Shown here one piece after another: positions 28,879 to 39,120 of a DNA stretch of 64,000 nucleotides. This DNA comes from Sinohyriopsis cumingii (taxonomy: Eukaryota > Mollusca > Bivalvia > Unionida > Unionidae), in the NCBI GenBank assembly GCA_028554795.2, contig CM068827.1:138886493-138950492 (forward strand). Reading direction: 5' to 3'. The translations under genes were made by a program, and so were the position numbers. Each line of letters starts with the position of its first letter. The first letter of the stretch is position 1. The notes beneath the pieces were generated by a model. It saw only the letters and a program-made list of their open reading frames with translations, made no database searches and was not told the DNA's origin.

Positions 28879-29854
28879 GGGGTGGTAATTGTGTATCCTC
28901 GGGAATCACCTGAAGTTGCTCGCGTTTAAATCCGCGTTGAGGAGCAGTCGAATCTAATCTGTAGATTGCGTTTCTCCCAGTTGATCTGGTTATGCTGGAT
29001 ATCTTATGTGTAGTAACACTCCATGTGGGATCGGTTGCTCTTTTTTTTCCTCCTTCTAGTTCGCCTGGTTCGTATAAATACCTAACGGTGACATTACCCA
29101 GCAGTGGGGACGCTAGCGTCCCTGGCTGCGTTGAAACATTTTGTTGCTGTTGTCCGCGTTCACTGACGCGGGGTATATATTTTTTTGTGATTGCATTTAC
29201 AGGTCTCATGTTTGTTGTTCTGGTAATTTCATTATTCAGTGCGGCTATCACGTTTGGCAGTCTTGCAACCCATTCACGAGATCTCGTATCGTAAATGAAT
29301 TCCCTCGCGTACTGGTATCCGAATAATCTCTCAGCGAGTGTTCTATTAAATCGCTCAACAATTGCCTGATCCCGATGAATTTCAGTATGTCCTCGTCGTA
29401 TGGTAACGTTATGCTGCTTTGTCAGTGATGACACCGCGCCCTGAAATTCCTTGCCAGGATCAACTTGTAATAATCGTGGCCAGTTTAGAGGTCCTCGTTG
29501 ATAAATTCGTTTAAACGCAGAGGCGACTTCGGACGCTGTTTTAGTCGCTAACGGTTCTGCTTCTTTGTATCTACTGGCAACATCAACTACTGTTAGCGCG
29601 TATTTGTATATTTTTCTACGGACAGTATCATGAGGCAGGAATAGTATGTCAGCCTGATGAACTTCATTGGGCACACTAACATCAAAATGTGCAAAGTTGA
29701 TTTGTCGAGGTGGTGGTAAGTAGATTTGCCATATTGCTTGTTTTGATAGCCAATTTTTGGCAACCTCGCGTGTTACTGATGCCGCGTTGGCGAGTTTATT
29801 AATTGCTGAGTTACCTCTCCAGTATCCGATTGGGGAATAATAAATCGCTTGCAT
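28865..29854 (-). CDS. DD35E retrovirus-type integrase
   Basis: 329 residues, minus strand. It inserts the element into host DNA and creates the short target duplication. Catalytic residues: Asp69 (HQADILFLP), Asp132 (LQVDPGKEF) and Glu167 (DQAIVERFNRT); the second Asp and Glu are exactly 35 apart. RYKEAEPL and FNRTLAERLFGYQ are typical rve-domain neighbours. The C-terminus has an SH3/chromo-like stretch (VRYLYEPGE...W.V). No N-terminal HHCC zinc domain is seen. A palindrome GGGACGC-TA-GCGTCCC (29106-29121) inserts a few residues before it relative to E2. It is open and likely functional. E2's copy is broken. Confidence 0.93.
   Translation of the reverse strand: MQAIYYSPIGYWRGNSAINKLANAASVTREVAKNWLSKQAIWQIYLPPPRQINFAHFDVSVPNEVHQADILFLPHDTVRRKIYKYALTVVDVASRYKEAEPLATKTASEVASAFKRIYQRGPLNWPRLLQVDPGKEFQGAVSSLTKQHNVTIRRGHTEIHRDQAIVERFNRTLAERLFGYQYAREFIYDTRSREWVARLPNVIAALNNEITRTTNMRPVNAITKKYIPRVSERGQQQQNVSTQPGTLASPLLGNVTVRYLYEPGELEGGKKRATDPTWSVTTHKISSITRSTGRNAIYRLDSTAPQRGFKREQLQVIPEDTQLPPRSLK
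29106..29121. repeat. Palindrome GGGACGC-TA-GCGTCCC in the integrase gene
   Basis: Perfect 7-bp stem with a TA centre. It encodes PGTLASP-type residues that are missing at the same place in E2, with the frame kept. Confidence 0.85.
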
Positions 29855-29864
29855 TTTTATTTAA

Positions 29865-30245
29865 TTATCCAGCGCCTAATACTAATTTAGATTTCATCGC
29901 TGATCTTACTAACCAATTAGCGAGTGACTCCTTAAATGATTTATTTTTTATGGCGCTTAGTGCATGAATTAATTTCACATCCGCGATATGCCTGTCTTGT
30001 AGATCTTTACTTCGATAAGCAACATCATGTATGTGACACGCTGCGTCGATAGCGTTTATCGGATACTCTCCCGGTTTTGGTTTAGATTGTTCATCAAGTC
30101 TGATATCTAGTCGGGTCCCTGGACCGCAGTAATTGTATCCTGGGAGATGTTTTTCTCCGGGATACTTTGCCCAGGGAGTTCCGGGGAGCTTTCCAAGTTT
30201 GGCTGCAATGTCACCTCCGCTAAATTCTCGCTTTTTTTTTGAAAT
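29865..30245 (-). CDS. Phospholipase A2-like domain (parvovirus VP1u type)
   Basis: Minus-strand open segment of about 126 codons without an ATG. It contains the calcium loop (LPGYNYCGPGTRLD) and the catalytic helix (DAACHIHDVAYR with the His-Asp pair), then ADVKLIHALSAIKNK and a C-terminal GAG. This is the PLA2 fold used by parvoviruses to cross endosomal membranes, also reported in some Polinton-like elements (family knowledge). It overlaps the 3' end of the DUF5679-like frame; a -1 shift at the A9 run (30232-30240) would join them. E2 carries the same domain at 55681-56052 with the same absence of ATG. Confidence 0.75.
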   Translation of the reverse strand: MSKKKREFSGGDIAAKLGKLPGTPWAKYPGEKHLPGYNYCGPGTRLDIRLDEQSKPKPGEYPINAIDAACHIHDVAYRSKDLQDRHIADVKLIHALSAIKNKSFKESLANWLVRSAMKSKLVLGAG

Positions 30246-30370
30246 CTAAATTTTTTTGTGCCACATCGCGTACACTTACCAGAAAGTGCTTGTCTGTTAT
30301 TTTTTGTTGTAATGGTTGTTAGATCATTCGTAGGGGTTCGTGCCTTACACTTCACACAATATAGATCCAT
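30107..30370 (-). CDS. DUF5679-like zinc-ribbon protein
   Basis: 87 residues, minus strand. MDLYCVKCKA.TPT with C5/C8, then LSGKCTRCGTKKFRF with C33/C36: a Cys4 zinc ribbon of the DUF5679 type seen in large DNA viruses and Polinton-like elements. After residue 43 the frame passes an A9 run and continues over the PLA2-coding region in another frame, so residues beyond ~45 are probably not conserved; E2 stops just there. Divergent from the ATPase with 22 bases between starts. Role unknown; nucleic-acid binding is likely. Confidence 0.75.
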   Translation of the reverse strand: MDLYCVKCKARTPTNDLTTITTKNNRQALSGKCTRCGTKKFRFQKKSENLAEVTLQPNLESSPELPGQSIPEKNISQDTITAVQGPD

Positions 30371-30392
30371 AATTATTATTCTTTATATACAA
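30371..30392. promoter_or_regulatory. Bidirectional start region, DUF5679-like / ATPase
   Basis: 22 bases, AT-rich (AATTATTATTCTTTATATAC), between two divergent ATGs. E2 has only 15 bases there. Any promoter must lie inside the coding ends. Confidence 0.5.
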
Positions 30393-31064
30393 ATGGAAAT
30401 TACAGATTTTTCTGCGACAAAAAAGAAAGAGCCAGTTAAGCATAATTCAGTGCTACCAAACTCTATCCGCGCGATTATAATTGGGCCATCCGGTTCAGGT
30501 AAAACACAGCTGTTGCTGAACTTGATAATGAAGTGGATGAAATGGGATAAACTGTATTTGATAGCTCCATCTGTAGATGATCAACGATGCTATAACGTTA
30601 TAAAAGATTTTAATGAGAGTGCAAGCGCGCTGAGTAAAGACGGTGAGGATGTTGTTGAATTTATCACTGATATCGAAGAAGCCCCCAGCGTCGAGGATCT
30701 TGATGAATCAATTAACAACCTAGTAGTGTATGATGATGTTATGTTGGACAAGCAAAAAAATCCCGCAAGAATATTTTCCCGGGGACGTCACAAAAACACT
30801 GATGTGATTTATGTTACTCAGCGTTATACACAAATTCCTAAAGTAATCAGGGATAATTGTAATCTTCTTGCGATATTCAATGGAGTTGATACACATACAC
30901 TGAGAAATATTCATCAAACCTGGTGTGGTGGCGATATGGATTTAAATAAATTTAAAAATTTCTTCAGTCATGCTCAAAGAAAACCTCACGGATTTGTGAC
31001 AATAAATTTACACGATCCCAGAACAAGATACCGTATTGGACTTGATACACTATTTGCAACATAA
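30393..31064 (+). CDS. A32/FtsK-HerA-type genome-packaging ATPase
   Basis: 223 residues from ATG 30393, chosen because the E2 copy starts at the matching M.-DFSATKKK; open codons further upstream lie under the opposite gene. Walker A GPSGSGKT (31-38), Walker B NLVVYDDVM (109-117), and a downstream YVTQRY with Gln143 as in A32-type packaging ATPases. It pumps genomes into the capsid. Length is typical for Polinton ATPases. The last ~7 bases of the gene lie inside the right TIR. Apparently intact; E2's homologue has a nonsense codon near its start. Confidence 0.92.
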   Translation: MEITDFSATKKKEPVKHNSVLPNSIRAIIIGPSGSGKTQLLLNLIMKWMKWDKLYLIAPSVDDQRCYNVIKDFNESASALSKDGEDVVEFITDIEEAPSVEDLDESINNLVVYDDVMLDKQKNPARIFSRGRHKNTDVIYVTQRYTQIPKVIRDNCNLLAIFNGVDTHTLRNIHQTWCGGDMDLNKFKNFFSHAQRKPHGFVTINLHDPRTRYRIGLDTLFAT

Positions 31065-31367
31065 AAATGTTTTTCCTTGGAAACTCATTTCCCAGAGCAG
31101 CAGAGGGGATGGACCCGACCCATGGATTTTTCAATAACGACCCCGCCACGGAAACTGTTTCAGATTTATTGAAGTAACCCAAGTTGTCAGTGCAAACTCA
31201 ACGAGTTTGTCCCTGGAAACTCTTCGAGTTTTCGGGGGACATTTTTTTTTGTCCTGTATTCTGAATAGAAGGGTTTATTTCGTCGAAATAAGCCCTCTAT
31301 CGAGGAATAGTTTCCTGGAGGGGTTTATTGTGCAAAAAGTTTCGGTCTGTACAGCCCCTCTGCTGCT
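31058..31367 (-). repeat. E1 right terminal inverted repeat (310 bp)
   Basis: Reverse complement of 15162-15471, ending CTGCTGCT. It contains AAACTC-AAC-GAGTTT (31194-31208), AAACTC-TTC-GAGTTT (31217-31231) and the GAAATAA stem-loop. The near-identity of both TIRs supports recent insertion or conversion. Confidence 0.95.
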
Positions 31368-31372
31368 TTGTA
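31368..31372. repeat. E1 target-site duplication, right copy
   Basis: TTGTA, matching 15157-15161. Confidence 0.8.
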
Positions 31373-32230
31373 TCAATGTGTTTATCTGGAAATATGTCAA
31401 TCTCTCATGCCTATGATCAAAGATTAAGCTGAAATTAACTAAGGAATCTGCTTTTGAAACTCTTAATACACTTTAACTATCAAACTTGCTCGAGCACAAT
31501 TTCAAAAGAAATTTGTTTATTCTGAGTGAATAATGGAAAAATTTCAATGATTGGTTGACACGAGATTCACTCAGTATTTATTAAGATTTTTACTGAAGGC
31601 GAAGGACTGTAGCATTGTTTAAGTTGTCACAACAGTGACTTGCAAATATGGAATTAGCAGATCAGGTATCAGGCAGCCATATTAATAGCTTTATGTAAAT
31701 TATATGTACAGCTGCCACATGAATATTCTTTCCAGATGAAGTGCATGGTGGCCATGCAAATTGTTTTTCCCATCACACAGCAGTCACGCAAAAATAGCTT
31801 TGGCCATATATCAGAGAGAGAGAGAGAGAGAGAGAGCAGTTTTGACAAGAACCAGTTGATACAAGTGTAAACAAATTCAAAATATTTTCTGATTATCAAT
31901 GATTTTTACTTATCAAAAATTTTTACAAATGATTGTATACTTGTATCATGGTTGCAAATACACAGATTGAGACTGTGTATCAAAGTTCCAATTTAAAAGA
32001 GTTACAGTATTTTAGAAGAATGAAAATTTGCAATTACTGCCTTTAAAAATGATTGTGAAATTGTCTTATATTTCTTATTCTCTTGACTTATCTTAGGTAC
32101 TGTAAAAAAAAAAGAGGACAGGGTGCCTTCCAAGTTTCAGAACTTACTGACTCCATAACTGGAAAAAGAAAAAGAAGCTTCTGAGCTTTTTACACTCCAT
32201 GTGCTAATTCAAAGTGCCCTACATGTCATG
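31373..32230. other. Non-coding stretch right of E1
   Basis: AT-rich with an (AG)n run at 31814-31834. No exon recognised. Confidence 0.5.
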
Positions 32231-33714
<1,484 letters not shown>

Positions 33715-34000
33715 TTGCACTCTACAGTTTTTTTGCATAGGGTTAGAATTTTAAAGAAAAAGAATTTCCCCAGCTTTCCTCACTGGTTATACTGGCTATT
33801 TAAAAAAAGACTTTGTATATCTTAGGTATAATTCAAAGAACCTTTAATTCCCTTGATTTTGGTGTATGGTTGATGTTTGTAATATGGGTTATAGAGTATA
33901 CAACTTGGCCTTACTCCAGATGTGCATCTTTCAAAAAAGTGCTAGCTCCACTTGGTCATTTTCACTTCCTGAACTTCAGATGTAAATTTTATAAAAAAGA
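33715..34000 (+). repeat. Dispersed repeat, copy 1
   Basis: Shares with 63450-63740 a run of matching blocks in the same order: AAAGAAAAAGAATTTCC, CTTGTATATCTTA, TTTTGGT, GAGT-TAGACTATAC-like and TTGGCCTTA, then GTCATTTTTACTTC-like. Two diverged copies of an unnamed dispersed element. Confidence 0.65.
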
Positions 34001-35909
34001 GCCACTAACTTTTTTAAAACATTTTATATATTTGGTAATTCATTCATTGCACTTTCAGAAGCTGGTATAGTCTAGTCTGGCAAAATTCATTTTCCCTATT
34101 ATAATAGCTGCTATGGATATTGTACTTTAGATCATGTACAATTTCCAAAAGTACAATATCCAAAGAAATATTATCCACATTACTTTAATGTTGCATAGAG
34201 GTATGCCAACATTCTCTCCATTGTGCATGTTTTAAATGCAAACAACTTCACCTTACATATGTAACTATCTCAAAAGTACATAATAACTGGTGAGTGCCCC
34301 CGTAGCCATTGTTGGATTGTGAGCTACATGTAAGATTTTACTTATCCCTGCAGTTGAAGAGCTTGACAACATGCAAAAGTATGCACCTGCAAAACTGAAG
34401 ATACAACAATGGAATTAACCTAATAAGTAATGGGAAGTCTTGCATTTTGTTAACTCGGTACTTTATTTAACTTATAATCAAGACATAATATTTAATTGAC
34501 CATAATAAGAAAATAAGGTAAAGAGCCTTAGTGTCTGGAACTATTTTGTTACTCTTAACATACATTTCCACTGAGCTGGTCAGCATAAGGATAATATCCA
34601 AAATCAGCAGTATATCATAGCAACATATTACATGTTTGCATTACAGACATACATTTTAGAGACCAGAAGTCTCTTGACCATAGAAAGTAAAGATATTTGA
34701 CAAGATATAATTTAGTATTACAGCAGCAGGAAGTGTGAACAAACCAGCTCAAATAATAAAAAAAATCTCTTCCACCAGAGGTTCCCAAAGTGAAACCCTC
34801 AAAAAGGCTATGAAAATAACAGGTGGCAGCATTATGAGGATGAATTGCTGTGGATCCACAACCAGGTGCTAGTGACTGGTGTGCCCAACAAAATGTGAAA
34901 CTAGAGAAGGGGGCTTACCATCCTAGCTGGATACAGACTTGCCAAGTCACAGCAATTCTTTTGTGAGAAAAGTATTTTTTGGCCTTTACAGCTGGCATGA
35001 AGTGCAATAATAATTTGTGGATGGCTTCTGCTGGGAAAAATGAAATTTTGTGGGGCTGCTGTAAGACACATTGACAGAGACTGCAGATGAGAAATGAATT
35101 TCTAATAACATGCCATTTCTGCAATGAGAGGGATACACTCAGAGATGGGTCTATGCAAGCATGCAATGGCTACAAAATAAGGGCCAAGATGCAGCATAAG
35201 AAAAAACAACCTAAAGCACAGTATGATTTGGTGCTCATTGAGTTCTGAAGGAAGTGCACATCCACTAGATTGCCAATAATTATATTTTGTTTCAGAAAAG
35301 AATGTCTCCTATATATCCGTTCTGTTGTGCAGTATTCACTACACACACATCAGTTCACTGTGATGACTCATACACAGCTGGTGCCGGTAGGGCTTAGAGA
35401 CAACAACATGCTGATGAGAGTTAGGCCTCCTTATCCAAAGAGCAGCAAGGCATTAGAGAATCTCCAGGAAGTTATTTGCTGCCTAAGGGCAATCTGGGTA
35501 GAGCTTGTGAGACTCTAAGAGGCACAGTGGGCAGAAAAGCAGGAGATACAAAAAACCAACCACTTTGCCTTCATCAAGCCTAAGCTTGCTGAAGATCAAT
35601 TTGACCTTGAGAAGGGACCGACACAACATGCATCTGTTTCCAGAAACTTAGACTAGGGTTGATACTGCAGCTTCTATTAAGAAAAGTAAGAATTTGAGGT
35701 TGACAAGGCTGCATATATGTTTAGCACATTCAGCTTGAAAAGGATGACTGACTTGGGCTCAGGAAGCTTGACATCATGCCGGGTTAAATAGTACATGGTG
35801 ACTGCCTGATCCTAAAGAGCCAGATAATTGATGTGTGAACAGCTGTCATCCTCACAACTCACATGTGAGGTCGAAAATATTTGATCTGTATTATGCTTAT
35901 CACCCAAGA
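34001..35909. other. Non-coding stretch before the replicase relic
   Basis: No supported gene. The part from about 35280 (ORFs on the plus strand) may be a further decayed N-terminal part of the relic replicase, but I cannot align it convincingly. Confidence 0.4.
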
Positions 35910-37620
35910 CCTCAATTGTTGCCATGCAGTGTGTGGCAGAATATTTTTAAAATGCCACCAGAGAACAGGGCCTGTCATGCCACCAAAAGTTGACCATGTG
36001 GAAAAGGTGGGTCCACAAAACAGGAGCAACTGTTGATGACATTTCCATCCTGAAAATGATATAAAATGTGTGGTAATCCTGGAGATCACTGCAAACTTTA
36101 CAGTAGGGTTGATCGAGCAGTATAATGGGCACATCTAACCACTCCCCAGAAGATCGTAAATTAGAAATGTAGGAAAGAAATGTTTGGAAAGCCATTCAGA
36201 AGGTCATGAGAGACAAGCCAAAGGCCATTTGTGTTATTGGCAGAGGAAATAACAAACAATGGACTGCAACTTATGGAGCAGTTTATGCTGGAGGTTGAGC
36301 TGGCAGATTATCAGGTTTTACAGTAAGTACATAATGACACCAGAAGCTACAGAAGAGCTGGAGACTAGTCTCCACCAAGACAATCACAGCTGGAAACTCA
36401 CACCCACAGTTATGCTTTGAGATGTTCAGTAGGCGTATGTCAAGTATGGTCATAGCCGATTCTGAAGCCATCCAAATAGTGACAGTGTTGCTGAGATTAT
36501 AAGCCTCAACATAGCTGCCTGCTACCATGGCAGACTTGAGGGGATGGCATATACACTCTGTACTTTTAATGTTTTCACCACCAACATAGTGACATGGTTT
36601 GCATAGTGATGAATAGACCTTTGTTCCCCAGAATCCACCCTGTAATTTCTGCCAGGATTGGCCATCACTTCTGCAAACCCTGGTCAATATGACCTTATAT
36701 TAACGCTGGAGTTCTAACGCACTTCAGGGTGTCTAAGGCTATTGTCTTGTATGATAAGCTGAAAAAATATGGCTGCTTGAGGACAAGAATATGTGCCAAA
36801 ATATCATCATTGTCATGTTTACATCTTGATGTGCAAATGACTGCTAGCATATGATGCACTCTTTTCTTATCAGATCCAGGAGAGTTGGATTATCTGGAAT
36901 GAATCTGTTGCATTGTCCAAGTCTTGGTTATTAGGTACCCAACATCTATGGAAGACTGGACTTTTGTCACCTACTGTGATGGATTGCGGCTGCACAACAC
37001 ACATCTCCATGCTTCTCTGTTAGCCTATGCATGCATCAATCTTATCAGTATACTACAGAAGTTCTCAAGCAAAGCTATGGTGCAGTATATTCCATTTACA
37101 TCAATCCAGTGCATTGGGCACGATTGGAAGGTGTTGAAGCCTACTACACTTTCAGCAGACCCCGTGCCGCCATGTCAGAAGAGATCAAAGCTATCATAAC
37201 GAGGACAACTAGATAACAGAGAAGCAAAACGGGGTGTATAGGTATTGAAATAAAGAAAAGATCATATGCGCCATGTACATGCCCAAGCCAGAATAATGGG
37301 TGAGCAGCAAGCATGGCAAAATTCCAGACTCAACAGCACCTAATGCGAATGATCCAGTGTCAGTGTGTTACCTTTTCTATCTCAGTGGCAGATGAGGCTT
37401 CGGAAGAACCACATCAGTGATTAATTTGTTCTGTGTGATAAAGCCGCTGGTCCTCACCTCACATGAAAGATAAGTGGAGCCATGCCAAGCACAGCATCCA
37501 GAAGCTGGCCATTTTGAGCCAGTACCATGTATGGATTGTCGATGACTACCTTGAGTGGAGCATTCTTGCATAGCTTACTGTGTCACATGTGGAGAGCCTG
37601 TCTCAAGTCTAGCATGTTGC
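35910..37620 (+). pseudogene. Ancient relic of an E1/E2-type polymerase-helicase gene
   Basis: Plus-strand fragments in several frames follow the order of the E1 replicase. QCVAEYF with GATVDDISILKMI (from ~35925) matches NCVAERVMEHF..GASINDVAEL. A segment from ~36388 resembles SWRPTPKSF through motif A, with AACYHG for ACYPGS. DGLRLHNTHLHASLLAYACI (~36979) matches IHLRSSMLAYVSINLLSM. HVWIVDDYLEWSILA (~37527) matches VWIVDDRIEWSNLVYLAVS. The motif C Asp pair and Walker A are lost or unreadable, with many stops. No capsid genes or TIRs were found near it. Confidence 0.72.
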
Positions 37621-39120
37621 TGCACCACTGACTGAGTGAGCAAAGGTTTAGTATGATCTGGGACTACAAGCCAAAATGCACACATCAGTTCAGTGTGAGG
37701 CACTTAGACAATATGGAAACCACTTGAAAAGGAATACTAGGTCAGCCTGTGTGGAGACCAGCTGCAGAAGAGATTTCGTGCCCCTTCACCCTGCGGGTCC
37801 ATGTAAATCTGCCACATGGCCTGCTTTTTGAGCCATATTCTGGCACCATTTTGTTGGTCTTTGTCAGCTTCTGTCTGCTTTTTGATACTTGCTTTGTCCG
37901 TCCAGTAAACTCACAGGCTTTTGCCATGAGTTTAGTATCAATTTTATTTTTGTGTTCGCTGTTTCTGCGACTCACGCTGGCTAGTGATCTACAGATGTGC
38001 AGCTGCCACTATAAACTCAGCAGTGCAAAACATTCTTCCACATTCCAGTTTGTAAATAGTTATAGGCTACCCCAACACCCACAGAAAATCATAAACAAAC
38101 AAAGCTCCTATTCTTGCAGCTTGGGTGAGGGAGTGTAAAAGTCCAAAAGCTTGGGCTCATGTCCGATCTGTGGATCGCTGTTCGATTTTCCGCCAAGTAT
38201 ACTCGCTTTCGTCTTCACAGACGTCTTGGTAAGCTTTTTCAGTTATCCACTCAGCCGTTCATTGAAGTAATAGAGGCATTCGTTGCGCTTACGTCGGTAC
38301 CCAGCCTGCACAGCTTGGATCCGTTCCACCACGCTCAGTTTTTTACTTTTATTTTAGTTAAGCTTAGATAAAGGTAATTTGAACCAGAAAATGTGATAGC
38401 GTTAACGAGCATTACGCCGCAGCCTCGGCCGCTAGGTAGCCGTGATGTTATTAGCAGGAATGATTCCCTATATAATTAAAATGTTCCTTATCCAAAGGCT
38501 CAGCACTGTGATGATAGAGGCCTTTGCTGCATGTTCCAAGCCCAGGCGGGCAAGGTTGACCGGCCTCGTTTTTCGCCAGCATTTGGTATCCATACTCAAG
38601 GCTACCACGTTTTACTCTGTGGTAGATGAGGTTTCAGACGTCTTTGGCATATGACAGTGAAATATTTTCTTGTTTCGTACTCTTGTAAACTTATATTCCA
38701 TATTAAAAGGGTCAGGAATGTGTCTACTAGACAAAAGACTCGTAGGACACTGGGTAGTCTTTGTGCAGAAGGAGCGATGCTGAAACTTTCCTTTTTAAGA
38801 AAGTCGTAGGCCTCCGCTCAACCCAATGCCTCAGTGATATCGTTATCTCTCAGTATCCCTAACTGAGTCTTCGTCTTTGCAGTAGAGGGGTGGGTGGATG
38901 TCCACGAGGGCTGCTCGCGGAAATCACAGTCAACGGCGCTCGTCTGTGTTATACCACTATGGCGGCATACATAGGCGAGGGTAGGATGAGCTGTTTCCTT
39001 GTACTGAATGCCTAAAAGAAAGCGCAATCTTCCAGTACAAAAAAAAACATGGTAGCTTCCAGGAACATTTTACCAAAAATATTCCGGGGTCTTTTTTACC
39101 GCGAGATTTAGGCCTATTGT
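37621..39120. other. Non-coding stretch
   Basis: No supported feature. An open frame at 37749-38138 has hydrophobic runs but no family likeness and may be chance. Confidence 0.4.

Larger units (their letters stand above)
15162..31367 (+). mobile_element. Element E1: complete Polinton/Maverick-type virus-like transposon
   Basis: A 16.2-kb unit bounded by 310-bp terminal inverted repeats starting AGCAGCAG and by a 5-6-bp direct repeat. It encodes a DD35E integrase, an A32/FtsK-type packaging ATPase, an adenain-type protease, a double-jelly-roll-type capsid protein and a penton/minor-capsid-like protein, the defining Polinton set. The replicase differs: polymerase motifs are fused to an SF1 helicase. 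Nearly all genes are open, GC content is higher than the flanks, and genes are packed with 10-40-base gaps, so insertion is probably fairly recent. Confidence 0.9.

Noticed and set aside
15162..31367. E1 as an integrated adenovirus
   Set aside because: The protease and fibre layout recall adenoviruses, but the DD35E integrase, A32-type ATPase, short target duplication and replicase type point to a Polinton-like element.
36283..36687. 134-residue minus-strand open frame
   Set aside because: The plus strand of this stretch aligns with the replicase motif-A region; the minus frame is a shadow.
37749..38138. 129-residue frame after the replicase relic
   Set aside because: Hydrophobic runs but no start context, no family likeness and no counterpart in E1 or E2 at that place.
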